From Sulfidibacterium sp964456625 (GTDB taxonomy: Bacteria > Bacteroidota > Bacteroidia > Bacteroidales > F082): 64,000 bases of DNA. The translations under genes were made by a program, and so were the position numbers. Below the pieces are notes generated by a model. It saw only the letters and a list, made by a program, of their open reading frames with translations. It ran no database searches and was not told the DNA's origin. This document shows positions 8,525 to 17,493 of this stretch, in pieces (within the stretch, counting starts at the first letter, position 1; each line of letters opens with the position of its first letter). The stretch is from contig CAYWBO010000001.1 of assembly GCA_964456625.1 (NCBI GenBank), forward strand, positions 1 through 64,000, given 5' to 3'.

Positions 8525-10618
8525 TCAGGATCTTTTTCCTGAAGGGCAGTGTTTTGCTATAAGTGCCAGTAACCTGTTCTTATTTATGGGTTTTGTAACA
8601 TAATCACTACATCCTGCTTCCAACGCTTTTGTTCTGTCAACTTCCAGTGCGTACGCAGTTTGAGCAATAATTGGGATTTTGCTGTTTAATTTGCGAATGT
8701 ATCTTGTAGCATCAAGACCGTTCATTTCTCCCGGCATCTTAATATCCATCAGGATCAGAGCAATATCGCTGTTTTCTTCTATGGCCTTCACTGTTTCTGC
8801 TCCGTTACTGGCGCGCATCAGCTTTACATAGGGCGAAAGAAGTATTTCATAATACTGATAGCTGAGTTCATCATCTTCAGCGATCAAAACAGTAACATTA
8901 TCAGGTATTTTAATTTCGGATGGAAGATCCGAACTCCCATGTTCTCCTGTCCTTGTTTTTTCTTTGGGAATGGGTAAGGTCACATAAAAAGTACTTCCCT
9001 TATTTATTTCAGATTGCAGTCGAATATTCCCTCCCAGTGCTTTTACGTGTGCCTTTACTATGGCTAGTCCTAATCCTGTTCCTTCATGTGCACGTGTAAT
9101 ACTCATGTCCGCCTGCACAAAGCGATCGAAGATTATTTCACGCCGGTTGGAAGGAATACCAATTCCGGTATCTTTCACAAACAGCACAATATTATCTTGC
9201 TGGGTATAATTACCAATTTCTATGCTGCCTTTTTCAGTGAATTTAACGGCATTTTTGATAAGATTGGAAAGAATACTGTTCAGCATTTTCCTGTCGCTTA
9301 TAACGACTTCCGGTGTCTTGCCAAAAGGCTGTGACATTATCAGCTTAACACCTCTTGATTCGATTTCCCGCCGGTAATACTCACAATGAAACTTAATCAG
9401 GTCAGAAAGGTTTATATCCTCATAAATTACTTCTTCTTCACCCGAATCTATGCGTGAAATTTCAATAATGTCATTAATGGTATCCAGTAACCTTTCACTG
9501 CTTGTGTTAACAATGCCAATATATTCATGTTTCTGCCCCTCATTAAGATTCGGTTCCTTTAACAGTTCCAGGAAACCAAGAATCGCATTCATGGGGGTGC
9601 GGATTTCATGAGAGAGGTTCATGAGGAATGCCGTTTTAAGTTTGTCGCTTACCTCAGCCCTTTCTTTGGCAACAATCAATTCTTTTTCAGCCTTCATCTG
9701 GTCTGTAGTATCTCTAACGATACCCAGGACAAATTCCTCATTATTGACGTTGATTAATTTAATATTTATATCACCGTATATTAGGGATCCGTCTTTTCTG
9801 ATCAGTTTCTTCCTGGCCCTAACAGCAGGATATTGCTGCCGGTTTTTTATGTGGTCAAAAAGCAAAGCGTCTTCTGTAATCACATCAAAAACATTCATTT
9901 TTAGCAATTCTGCTTCTGAATAACCTGTTATTTTACAGTATACGGGATTGACAAAAACATAATTTCCTTTTATATCTGTCAGCGATATGCCATCCATAGA
10001 TTGTTCTGAGATGGCTTTAAACCTCAACTCATTTTCTTCGGCTTTTTCTTTGGCAGAAATCAATTCCATTTCCGCATTTTTTCTGTCGGTAATGTCGTCA
10101 AATACAAAAGCGAGTTGTTTTGGGGAAGGCGAGAAGACCTGGGTGTGAAAATGCTTTTTTAAGCGTTCATTATAACGCTCATATTCTATGGGTTTTCCCG
10201 TTCTTGTGACCTGGAATAACTGATTCAATAATTCCTGTGGCCAATCGATATTTAGATCCTTACTTGATTTTCCGATGATTTTTTCCGGGCTGAAACCCGT
10301 TAGTTTTTCAGAAACTTTGTTTGCTCTTACAAACCGGTGATCATAAGGTTTTCCCTCCTGATCCATGAGAATATCAGCAACAAGGATACCATTGAACATG
10401 TTGTCAAAAATATTATGGAACTGATCCTCACATGCTTTTAACTTCATCGCAGTGATATCCAATTCTTGTTGCGATTGTGAAAGTTTGCTGTTAATTTTAG
10501 TAAAAGCTTCTTTTAAGGAATTATACTCAAGATAAGAATTATTGAGTGCCTTGATTAACTCCTCTTTCGAATGACCAAGATAACTTGATTCACCCGTTTC
10601 GTGTTTAGGCTTTTTCAT
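8525..10618 (-). CDS. PAS-containing hybrid histidine kinase/response regulator
   Basis: A soluble hybrid kinase of 697 residues with no membrane segment. Order: N-terminal coiled coil (about 15-65), PAS 1 (about 64-182), PAS 2 (about 198-310), HisKA with phospho-accepting His337 in NLSHEIRTPMN, HATPase_c with N-box NLIKNAVKFTEKG and G-boxes VKDTGIGIPS and GTGLGLAIV, and a C-terminal receiver with Asp625 in LILMDIKMPG and Lys in DYVTKPIN. I start at the ATG at 10618; the longer frame begins with TTG. A -7 element lies about 40 bases upstream. It is a paralogue of the next upstream gene; no output regulator is adjacent. Confidence 0.9.
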   Translation of the reverse strand: MKKPKHETGESSYLGHSKEELIKALNNSYLEYNSLKEAFTKINSKLSQSQQELDITAMKLKACEDQFHNIFDNMFNGILVADILMDQEGKPYDHRFVRANKVSEKLTGFSPEKIIGKSSKDLNIDWPQELLNQLFQVTRTGKPIEYERYNERLKKHFHTQVFSPSPKQLAFVFDDITDRKNAEMELISAKEKAEENELRFKAISEQSMDGISLTDIKGNYVFVNPVYCKITGYSEAELLKMNVFDVITEDALLFDHIKNRQQYPAVRARKKLIRKDGSLIYGDINIKLINVNNEEFVLGIVRDTTDQMKAEKELIVAKERAEVSDKLKTAFLMNLSHEIRTPMNAILGFLELLKEPNLNEGQKHEYIGIVNTSSERLLDTINDIIEISRIDSGEEEVIYEDINLSDLIKFHCEYYRREIESRGVKLIMSQPFGKTPEVVISDRKMLNSILSNLIKNAVKFTEKGSIEIGNYTQQDNIVLFVKDTGIGIPSNRREIIFDRFVQADMSITRAHEGTGLGLAIVKAHVKALGGNIRLQSEINKGSTFYVTLPIPKEKTRTGEHGSSDLPSEIKIPDNVTVLIAEDDELSYQYYEILLSPYVKLMRASNGAETVKAIEENSDIALILMDIKMPGEMNGLDATRYIRKLNSKIPIIAQTAYALEVDRTKALEAGCSDYVTKPINKNRLLALIAKHCPSGKRS

Positions 10619-10658
10619 AATCTGCTCATTACTATTTATCAATGCGTAGGCGAAGGAT

Positions 10659-10666
10659 CAAAGATA
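10659..10666 (-). promoter_or_regulatory. -7 promoter element of hybrid kinase gene
   Basis: TATCTTTG on the minus strand matches TAnnTTTG and is 41 bases upstream of the ATG at 10618. No clear -33 TTG is seen at 18-20 bases, so the call rests on the -7 element and position. Confidence 0.4.
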
Positions 10667-10810
10667 GTAAAATCTTCTGTGTGATTTTTGAAAGGGTGAA
10701 ATCGGATTCAGGACCCAAATACAACGTCGATTTGGCCTTTGAGAGTATGTAGAAAAAAGATCATTGAAACATATGGATAGAATATCTAAGTTATTGATAT
10801 GGTACATTTT

Positions 10811-13249
10811 TCAATTACAATAACTGACAACAATAGTGAGCAGCTTGTCTTTGTGTATGGGTTTGGTAATAAAATCATTACAGCCGGCCTGAAGGGCTTT
10901 TTTGTTGTCTTTTTCCATCGCGAATGCAGTCTGTGCAATAATGGGAATTTTTTTGTCACTTCTGCGAATTCTTCGCGTTGTTTCAAAACCGTCCATTTCG
11001 CCCGGAATCTTAAGATCCATGAAAATAAGTGAAATGTTCTTGTTTTTCTTTAATATTTCGAGGGCTTCGGTTCCCTTTTTTGCATGGATAAGCTTAACGT
11101 AAGGTGAAAGGATCACATCAAAATAACGATAACTTATCTCGTCGTCTTCCACTATGAGAAGGGTGGTATCCTCCGGAATTTTTTTGATCTGCCGCTGCAT
11201 TTCGATCGTACTTTCTTCGTCGGTATTTGTTCTCCGAATCGGTAATGAAACGTAAAACGTACTTCCTTTACCGATTTCTGATTCAAGCCATATCTTTCCG
11301 TTCAGTGCCTCTATATGTGCTTTTACAATGGAAAGTCCGAGTCCGGAGCCTTCGTGTGCCCTGGTAAGACTCAGGTCCGCCTGGACAAACCGATCGAAAA
11401 TCGCTTCAAAACGGTCCGAGGGAATGCCTCTTCCGGTATCTTTTACATAAAAGATGAGCGAATTATTCCGGATGTAACTCCCGATCTCAATACTCCCTTT
11501 TTCGGTGAATTTGATGGCGTTTTTGATCAGATTTGAAAGGATGCTGTCGACTTTGTATTTATCGGTCCAGATCACTGCCGAAGGTCCGGTAACCTGTTGA
11601 GACAAAACCAGCTGTAGTCCTTTGGATTCAATCTCCTTCCCGAAGAAGTCGCAATGGAATTGGATGATGTCGGCAAAATTGACTTCCCGTTTGTGCACGT
11701 TCACCGCACCGGCTTCAATCTGGGATATTTCAAGAATATCGTTGATGGTCGCCAACAGTCTTTCTCCGCTTTTGTTCACAATGCCTATATATTCTATTTT
11801 TTGTTCTTCTTTGAGACTTGAATCTTTCAGCACCTCAATAAAACCTAGCATTCCGTTCAAAGGAGTCCGGATTTCGTGTGACATATTCATCAGAAAAGCG
11901 GTCTTTAACCGATCACTTTCTTCAGCCTTCTCTTTGGCAAGAATGAGCAGTTTTTCCGCTTCTTTGATTTGCGAAATGTCCTTGGCAAACACCGATATCC
12001 CATAAATTGCGGTGTCCCTCAACAGCGGGTTAAAAGTCAGCAACAAAACCTTAGAACTGACATTTGAGACATACTCAGTAGTAAAGGAACCTTCACTCAG
12101 AACTCTTCTGTACAATGCCGTCCATTCTTCCTGCAGTTCTTTGGTGGGTAAAATTTCCTTTTGTGTCATGCCCGGTTTAAGCTCGGTCCCGAGATTTTCC
12201 AAAGCGTAAATTTTAAACGCATCATTAAAAGTCAGTATCTTAGACGTCGTGGCATCGATGGACCAGATCAAATCTGAGGTGCTGTTAACGACGGACTGCA
12301 GCATTAACTGGGATTCCTTCAACATCGTTTCGGCTGCCTTTCTTTCGTCCACATTTCTGCTGACGCCGAAAACTTCGATCTCACCGTAACTGTTTTTCTG
12401 GAATCGGGTTGAAATTTCCACCCAGACAAAATCACCATTTTTTCTAGGTTGTCTGATCACATCAAGATAGGAGCGCGGTTCATCGCTTTTTTTAAAATGC
12501 TCGATGCTTTCTTCAATTCTTTTCGACATGGCGTCGAAATCTTTCGACAGCAGGAGATTCTCCAGTTTTTGGTTCATGGCCTCCTCCGGGGCCAGTCCCC
12601 TGAGTTTTTGGATGGAAGGACTTATGTAGGTGAATTTCCCTTGGGTGACATTCAATATCCAAACTACGTCTGAAATATTTTCTGCAACGAGTCTGTATTT
12701 CTCTTCACTTTCTTTGAACTGACGCTCTGTCTCCCGAATCTGTGTGATATCCATGGCCGACATCATGGACATTGTTTTCCCGTTGATCCTGATAATGACA
12801 TCATTCAATAAACCTATGGCAATATCTCCGTTTTTCTTCCGATACCGGAACTCGTAATTGTCCACTCTGCCGTTTTTTAAAAGCAGTTTCTGGATTGCGT
12901 CGCGATCTTCCGGGTCCACATAGAATTTCAAATCACCTGTAGTTTTTCCGATCACTTCCTGCCTGCCGTATCCGGTTTTTTTCAAGAAGGTTTCGTTTAC
13001 CTCCATGAATCTGAAATCATCCTCCAGATCATTGATACAGCTAGCTACAGGACTTTCCATGAAAGTCCTCAGAAATTTGTCTTCAGAAGCCTGATAAGCC
13101 TCTGATTTTTCCAGAAGATCCTGATGTGTTTTTTCGTAGGATGTTTGTAAACGTAGGTAGTCCTGATTCAGGTTAATCAGCTCGCGGATAAGTTCATCTT
13201 TGGACTTGTCCTGAAAATCAGAACCTTTGGTCGTAAGAGGCCTTTTCAT
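10811..13249 (-). CDS. Triple-PAS hybrid histidine kinase/response regulator
   Basis: An 812-residue soluble hybrid kinase. After a coiled-coil start come three PAS regions (about 58-178, 182-306 and 312-430), HisKA with His458 in MNMSHEIRTPLNG, HATPase_c (NLIKNAIKFTEKG; VKDTGRGIPS; GSGLGLSIV) and a receiver with Asp745 in LIFMDLKIPG. The part from HisKA onward is closely similar to the neighbouring kinase at 8525-10618, which suggests duplication with divergence of the sensor part. I start at the ATG at 13249, because the -7 element at 13278-13285 lies inside the longer open frame that reaches 13321. Confidence 0.9.
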   Translation of the reverse strand: MKRPLTTKGSDFQDKSKDELIRELINLNQDYLRLQTSYEKTHQDLLEKSEAYQASEDKFLRTFMESPVASCINDLEDDFRFMEVNETFLKKTGYGRQEVIGKTTGDLKFYVDPEDRDAIQKLLLKNGRVDNYEFRYRKKNGDIAIGLLNDVIIRINGKTMSMMSAMDITQIRETERQFKESEEKYRLVAENISDVVWILNVTQGKFTYISPSIQKLRGLAPEEAMNQKLENLLLSKDFDAMSKRIEESIEHFKKSDEPRSYLDVIRQPRKNGDFVWVEISTRFQKNSYGEIEVFGVSRNVDERKAAETMLKESQLMLQSVVNSTSDLIWSIDATTSKILTFNDAFKIYALENLGTELKPGMTQKEILPTKELQEEWTALYRRVLSEGSFTTEYVSNVSSKVLLLTFNPLLRDTAIYGISVFAKDISQIKEAEKLLILAKEKAEESDRLKTAFLMNMSHEIRTPLNGMLGFIEVLKDSSLKEEQKIEYIGIVNKSGERLLATINDILEISQIEAGAVNVHKREVNFADIIQFHCDFFGKEIESKGLQLVLSQQVTGPSAVIWTDKYKVDSILSNLIKNAIKFTEKGSIEIGSYIRNNSLIFYVKDTGRGIPSDRFEAIFDRFVQADLSLTRAHEGSGLGLSIVKAHIEALNGKIWLESEIGKGSTFYVSLPIRRTNTDEESTIEMQRQIKKIPEDTTLLIVEDDEISYRYFDVILSPYVKLIHAKKGTEALEILKKNKNISLIFMDLKIPGEMDGFETTRRIRRSDKKIPIIAQTAFAMEKDNKKALQAGCNDFITKPIHKDKLLTIVVSYCN

Positions 13250-13277
13250 TTTTGGGTGGTATTTATAACCTAAGTAA

Positions 13278-13285
13278 CAAATGTA
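13278..13285 (-). promoter_or_regulatory. -7 promoter element of triple-PAS kinase gene
   Basis: TACATTTG on the minus strand fits TAnnTTTG, 29 bases upstream of the ATG at 13249. It falls within the longer open frame and therefore decides the start choice. Confidence 0.4.
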
Positions 13286-13350
13286 GTAAAAATGCCTGGA
13301 ATTGTGCGCTACCGAACCCAAAAAGAAAAGTCTTCAGATACGGTCCGGAA

Positions 13351-13578
13351 TTATTTTCCGATTTTGCTTTCCAGTTCGTCCAGGCGGTCGTTGGCCGAGT
13401 GAATCATCAGCGTTACGCGTACAAACGGCATGGCCATGATGAAGAGGCCAAAGGAAATGGCCAGGTTAAATCCGTCGAAATGAATAATGTTTACGATTAT
13501 TCCTACCAGACCGACAATTGCAGCCATAATTCCACCGGGAACTCCAAGGGGGCATCTTAGTTTTTTCTTTGTTTCCAT
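13351..13578 (-). CDS. Small membrane protein of unknown function
   Basis: A 75-residue protein with two predicted membrane helices (about 14-33 and 38-59), a basic N-terminus METKKKLRC and a C-terminal amphipathic or coiled segment HSANDRLDELESKIGK. I do not recognise a family. It lies 14 bp after the thioredoxin-like gene, which follows ychF, so the three may share a transcript. Confidence 0.65.
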   Translation of the reverse strand: METKKKLRCPLGVPGGIMAAIVGLVGIIVNIIHFDGFNLAISFGLFIMAMPFVRVTLMIHSANDRLDELESKIGK

Positions 13579-13592
13579 TTTCTTCTTTTAGG

Positions 13593-13886
13593 TTAGTAAT
13601 TTTGTAATTTATTGATTAATTCTTCCCTCGTGGGAGCTTTTCTGAATACAATTTTATTATCGATAAGAACCGTAGGGACTGCATGAATTCCCAGTTTCAT
13701 GGTTCGGATCATGCCCACCGGAGTGTTGGCAAGACTCCTTTTCAGCTCAAATTTATCACCGAATTGTGGTAAAATCTCGTCCAGCAGATGTTTCAGCATT
13801 CTGCAATTGGGACAGGTCAGCGTATAAAACATCTCGACGGGAATCCGGTCTTTTCCTTCCATTTTTCGATTTTCAGTTTTAGACAT
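13593..13886 (-). CDS. Thioredoxin-like CxxC protein
   Basis: A 97-residue thioredoxin-fold protein with the active site CPNC in MFYTLTCPNCRMLKHLLDEI and the cis-Pro segment GIHAVPTVLIDNKIVFR. It is probably a small thiol-disulfide exchange protein or redoxin. The frame stays open far into ychF; I start at the ATG at 13886, which overlaps the ychF stop codon (ATGTCTAA), a common coupling arrangement. An internal ATG at 13862 is an alternative. The protein has no signal peptide and is likely cytoplasmic. Confidence 0.8.
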   Translation of the reverse strand: MSKTENRKMEGKDRIPVEMFYTLTCPNCRMLKHLLDEILPQFGDKFELKRSLANTPVGMIRTMKLGIHAVPTVLIDNKIVFRKAPTREELINKLQNY

Positions 13887-14973
13887 TAAACCGGATGTGC
13901 ATGATGTCGCCATCCTGAACGACGTAATTTTTTCCTTCCACATGAAATTTGCCGGCATCTTTAACGGCTTGCTCGGAACCGAGTTCGATAAAATCATCAT
14001 ACTTGATGACTTCGGCACGAATAAAACCGCGTTCCAGATCGCTGTGGATAACCCCGGCCGCCATGGGGGCGGTCATTCCCTTGTGGATGGTCCAGGCACG
14101 GTTTTCTGTTTTCCCAATGGTAAAAAACGACTGCAGGTTCAGCACATCATAGGCGGCACGGATCAGCTTGTTGACCCCCGGTTCATTCAATCCGGCATCT
14201 TCCAGGAAAACCATCCGGTCCTCCGGATCTTCAAGATCCGCAATTTCGGCTTCCAGCTTACCGGCAATGACCAGCACTTTCTGATCTGCTCCCAGATGTG
14301 CTTTTACCTTTTCGACATAAGCATTGCCGTTTACTGCCGATGCATCATCCACGTTGCAAACATAAATGACCGGTTTGGCAGTCAAAAGCAAAAGGTCATG
14401 TATATAAGATTCGTCTCCAGCTTCAACCGGGGCTGTGCTGGCGTTACCGAAATTTTCCAGATGGTTTTTATAGACGGTCAAGACTTCGATGCCATTTTTA
14501 GCATCTTTGTTTCCTGTTTTTGCAAGTTTCTCGAGCCGCTGTAGTTTACGAACCACAAGATCCAGGTCGCGAACCTGCAGCTCGAAATCCACGATTTCCA
14601 TATCGCGTACAGGGTCAATGGAGCCTTCGATATGCGGCAGGTTTTCGTCGTCAAAGCAACGTAAAACGTGTATTAATGCATCTGTCTGCTGCACATCGGC
14701 CAGAAACTTGTTTCCGACACCTTCGCCTTCGCTGGCACCCTTTGCCAATCCAGGGAGATCCACAAACTCTACAGTAGTATGAATGATCTTATCAGCTTTC
14801 AGACGGTTGTCGATCTCATAAAGCCGCTGGTCAGGTACTTCTACCATACCCTTATTCGATTTGGTGGCGCTGAAAGCATAATTAGAACTTTCAGCTTTGG
14901 TATTCGACATGCAGTTGAAAATGGTGGTTTTTCCGGTATTGGTCAAACCGATAATGCCGCAGTTTAGAGCCAT
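13879..14973 (-). CDS. ychF: Redox-regulated ATPase YchF (Obg family)
   Basis: A 364-residue universally conserved P-loop NTPase associated with ribosomes. G1 is GLTNTGKTT (near residues 9-17), G3 is VDLPGLAKGASEGEGVGNKFL, and the usual NKxD is replaced by NVDD, consistent with the preference of YchF for ATP. A C-terminal TGS domain (about 280-364) includes VIHSDLERGFIRAEVI and the end VQDGDIMHIRFNV. It is divergent from rpsA, and both have well-formed promoters in the shared intergenic region. Confidence 0.95.
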   Translation of the reverse strand: MALNCGIIGLTNTGKTTIFNCMSNTKAESSNYAFSATKSNKGMVEVPDQRLYEIDNRLKADKIIHTTVEFVDLPGLAKGASEGEGVGNKFLADVQQTDALIHVLRCFDDENLPHIEGSIDPVRDMEIVDFELQVRDLDLVVRKLQRLEKLAKTGNKDAKNGIEVLTVYKNHLENFGNASTAPVEAGDESYIHDLLLLTAKPVIYVCNVDDASAVNGNAYVEKVKAHLGADQKVLVIAGKLEAEIADLEDPEDRMVFLEDAGLNEPGVNKLIRAAYDVLNLQSFFTIGKTENRAWTIHKGMTAPMAAGVIHSDLERGFIRAEVIKYDDFIELGSEQAVKDAGKFHVEGKNYVVQDGDIMHIRFNV

Positions 14974-15074
14974 TTTCCTTTTAGGTATTGAGATTCTGCC
15001 CTTTTACGGGCAAAATACAGTTAACAATCATTTTATCCTCTTACGAATTGCCGGAGGATTTTTTTTCAAGGCTG

Positions 15075-15103
15075 CAAAAATACGGATTATCTTGCTGATA
15101 CAA
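15075..15103 (-). promoter_or_regulatory. Promoter of ychF
   Basis: The minus strand has TTG (15101-15103), an 18-base spacer and TATTTTTG (15075-15082), matching the Bacteroidota -33/-7 consensus. The following bases, GCAGCCTTG, are the same as those after the rpsA -7 element. Confidence 0.6.
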
Positions 15104-15233
15104 GACAATCAAGTTATTTTTTAACAACGATAAATTGTGCTTTTGTTTTCCCATAAATCATCCCTGGATTTCCATCTTTTGATAAATAATTACAAATCAA
15201 TTTCAACAGGTGTGAAATTTTTCAGTTCTTTCT

Positions 15234-15263
15234 TTTGTAATCTGACAATTATCCTTATTTTTG
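15234..15263 (+). promoter_or_regulatory. Promoter of rpsA
   Basis: TTTG (15234-15237) and TATTTTTG (15256-15263) are separated by 18 bases. Transcription would start about 125 bases before the rpsA ATG, leaving a long leader. Confidence 0.6.
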
Positions 15264-15396
15264 CAGCCTTGTTTTAAAAGGTTCGGATTTGGTGTAACTT
15301 ATTATTCATCAAATTTTTAAAACGTGTAAATTTAATGTTTAACCCGTTTCATGTTCACAGGAACCGGATGGATGAGATGAAACACAAGTATTTTTT

Positions 15397-17397
15397 ATGT
15401 CAGAGAACGAAAAAAACATCGAAAAAGCTTCTGAAGAAAAAGAAGTGAAAGTCGATGAAACTCAGAACGAAACCAACGAAAACCCCGTTGAAGAAAAAGC
15501 AGCTGAGGTTGCTGAAGAAGCTCCTGTAGAAGCCAAAGAAGAAACTCCCGTTGAAGCTAAAGAAGAAACAGCCGAAGAAAAGAAAGAAGTGATTGCCGAG
15601 GCTGAACCGGTTAAAAAGGAAGAACCGGAAGAATTCAACTGGGACGCTGTTAGTAAAAAACAAGACAATTATTCCAGCGACGAAAGGGCAAAATTAGAGG
15701 ACATCTACAGCCAGACGATGAGTTCCATCGTGGAACATGAAGTCATCGAGGGAAACGTTGTTTCTATTAACACTCGTGAAGTGGTGGTAAACATCGGTTA
15801 CAAATCGGACGGTATCATTCCTTTCAACGAATTCCGCTACAACCCCAATCTGAAAATTGGAGACAAAGTTGAAATTTATGTTGAAAATCAGGAAGATTCC
15901 TATGGCCAGATGATCCTTTCCCACAAAAAAGCCCGCGTGTTGAAATCATGGGATCGTATCAACGAAGCTTACGAAAAAGACGAAATCATCAACGGTTATG
16001 TGAAGAGCCGTACCAAAGGTGGTCTTATCGTTGACGTATTTGGTATTGAAGCCTTCCTGCCCGGTTCACAGATTGATGTGAAACCGATCCGCGATTACGA
16101 TATTTTCGTTGACAAGACCATGGAATTCAAAGTGGTTAAAATCAACCATGAATATAAAAACGTTGTTGTTTCCCATAAAGCTTTGATCGAAGACGAACTG
16201 GAAGCTCAGAAAGTTGAGATCATTGCCAAACTGGAAAAAGGACAGGTGCTGGAAGGAACCGTTAAAAACATCACTTCTTACGGTGTCTTTATCGACCTGG
16301 GTGGTGTGGACGGTTTGATTCACATTACTGACCTTTCCTGGGGACGTATCAACCATCCTGAAGAAGTGGTGGAACTCGACCAGAAACTCAAAGTGGTTAT
16401 CCTCGACTTCGACGAAAACAAAAAACGTATTGCGCTTGGTCTGAAACAGCTGACGCCTCATCCGTGGGATTCTTTGGATACTGACCTTAAAGTGGGTGAC
16501 AAAGTGAAAGGTAAAGTTGTGGTTCTGGCCGATTACGGTGCCTTTATTGAAATTTCACCAGGAGTTGAAGGTCTGATCCACGTATCAGAAATGTCCTGGT
16601 CACAGCATTTGAGAACGGCTCAGGATTTCCTGAAAGTAGGAGACGAGGTGGAAGCCGTGATCCTGACCCTGGACCGCGAAGAAAGAAAAATGTCTCTGGG
16701 TATGAAACAGCTGATCCCGGATCCTTGGAAAGACATCCGCGACCGTTATCCGGTAGGTTCAAAACATTCTGCAGTAGTTCGCAACTTCACCAACTTCGGA
16801 ATCTTTGTTGAAATCGAAGAAGGCGTTGACGGTTTGATCCATATCAGCGACCTTTCCTGGTCAAAGAAAATCAAGCATCCGGCAGAATTCACCAAAATCG
16901 ATGAGAAGATCGACGTGGTTGTTCTCGATGTTGATGAAGAAAACCGTCGTCTGAGCCTGGGTCACAAACAGCTTGAAGAAAATCCCTGGGATGTATTCGA
17001 AACTGTATTTACTGTGGGTTCAGTACACGAAGGTACCGTTGTGAATGTGATGGATAAAGGTTCTATTGTTGCCCTTCCTTATGGTGTTGAAGGTTTTGTT
17101 CCGAACCGCCATATGAAGAAAGAAGAGGGTTCCACGATTGCTGTTGAAGAAAAACTTAATTTCAAGGTGATTGAGTTCTCAAAAGATAACAAGAAAATTG
17201 TTCTTTCTCATACTGAGACTTTTGCAGAACCCGAAGCGGAAAAGACTGCTAAACCGAAGAAAGAAAAGAAACCAGGCAAACGTTCAGTGGCCAGTGTCAA
17301 TGACAATCTGGAAAAGACCACTTTGGGTGACCTCGATGTGTTGGCTAACCTGAAATCTGACCTTGAGAAAAAAGAAAAGGCAGAGAAAAAATCTTAA
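15397..17397 (+). CDS. rpsA: 30S ribosomal protein S1
   Basis: RNA-binding ribosomal protein that brings mRNA to the 30S subunit; it matters particularly in Bacteroidota, which rarely use Shine-Dalgarno pairing. The 666 residues contain six S1 domains (about 112-180, 196-262, 283-350, 368-438, 455-523 and 540-605). Domains 3-5 show repeated (Y/F)GxFIxxxxGVxGLIHxSxxSW cores. The N-terminal 80 residues are very rich in Glu and Lys and contain a near-duplicate PVEAKEET. The C-terminal 55 residues are Lys-rich. An intrinsic terminator follows. Confidence 0.96.
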   Translation: MSENEKNIEKASEEKEVKVDETQNETNENPVEEKAAEVAEEAPVEAKEETPVEAKEETAEEKKEVIAEAEPVKKEEPEEFNWDAVSKKQDNYSSDERAKLEDIYSQTMSSIVEHEVIEGNVVSINTREVVVNIGYKSDGIIPFNEFRYNPNLKIGDKVEIYVENQEDSYGQMILSHKKARVLKSWDRINEAYEKDEIINGYVKSRTKGGLIVDVFGIEAFLPGSQIDVKPIRDYDIFVDKTMEFKVVKINHEYKNVVVSHKALIEDELEAQKVEIIAKLEKGQVLEGTVKNITSYGVFIDLGGVDGLIHITDLSWGRINHPEEVVELDQKLKVVILDFDENKKRIALGLKQLTPHPWDSLDTDLKVGDKVKGKVVVLADYGAFIEISPGVEGLIHVSEMSWSQHLRTAQDFLKVGDEVEAVILTLDREERKMSLGMKQLIPDPWKDIRDRYPVGSKHSAVVRNFTNFGIFVEIEEGVDGLIHISDLSWSKKIKHPAEFTKIDEKIDVVVLDVDEENRRLSLGHKQLEENPWDVFETVFTVGSVHEGTVVNVMDKGSIVALPYGVEGFVPNRHMKKEEGSTIAVEEKLNFKVIEFSKDNKKIVLSHTETFAEPEAEKTAKPKKEKKPGKRSVASVNDNLEKTTLGDLDVLANLKSDLEKKEKAEKKS

Positions 17398-17439
17398 TGA
17401 TTTACATTTGATCGGGTTCAAGCCTGATTCCAAGATAAG

Positions 17440-17471
17440 ATCCCTTCCGTTTTACGGAAGGGATTTTTTTT
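17440..17471 (+). terminator. Intrinsic terminator of rpsA
   Basis: A perfect 11-bp stem ATCCCTTCCGT / ACGGAAGGGAT (17440-17450 and 17454-17464) with loop TTT is followed directly by a run of eight T. It starts 43 bases after the rpsA stop codon. Confidence 0.9.
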
Positions 17472-17478
17472 ATCTTTG
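17471..17478 (+). promoter_or_regulatory. -7 element ahead of the RNase Z gene
   Basis: TATCTTTG matches TAnnTTTG and directly follows the T-tract of the rpsA terminator. It overlaps an upstream in-frame TTG, which argues for an ATG start at 17488 or 17494. No -33 element is seen, since that position falls in the terminator stem. Confidence 0.4.
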
Positions 17479-17493
17479 AGCAAAGTCATGTTT

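Larger units (their letters stand above)
14974..15396. other. Divergent ychF/rpsA regulatory region
   Basis: These 423 bases contain no gene that I can support. They hold two promoters facing away from each other (15075-15103 minus and 15234-15263 plus), and a 5' leader of about 130 bases for rpsA that could carry autoregulation by S1. Confidence 0.6.

Noticed and set aside
13887..14018. Longer start for the thioredoxin-like protein inside ychF
   Set aside because: The extra N-terminal residues are read from the ychF coding sequence in another frame and do not look like a signal peptide or domain; the ATG at the ychF stop explains the gene better.
13897..14544. A 215-codon plus-strand frame opposite ychF
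   Set aside because: It is antisense to a complete, highly conserved ychF; the sequence has no family similarity and typical antisense composition.
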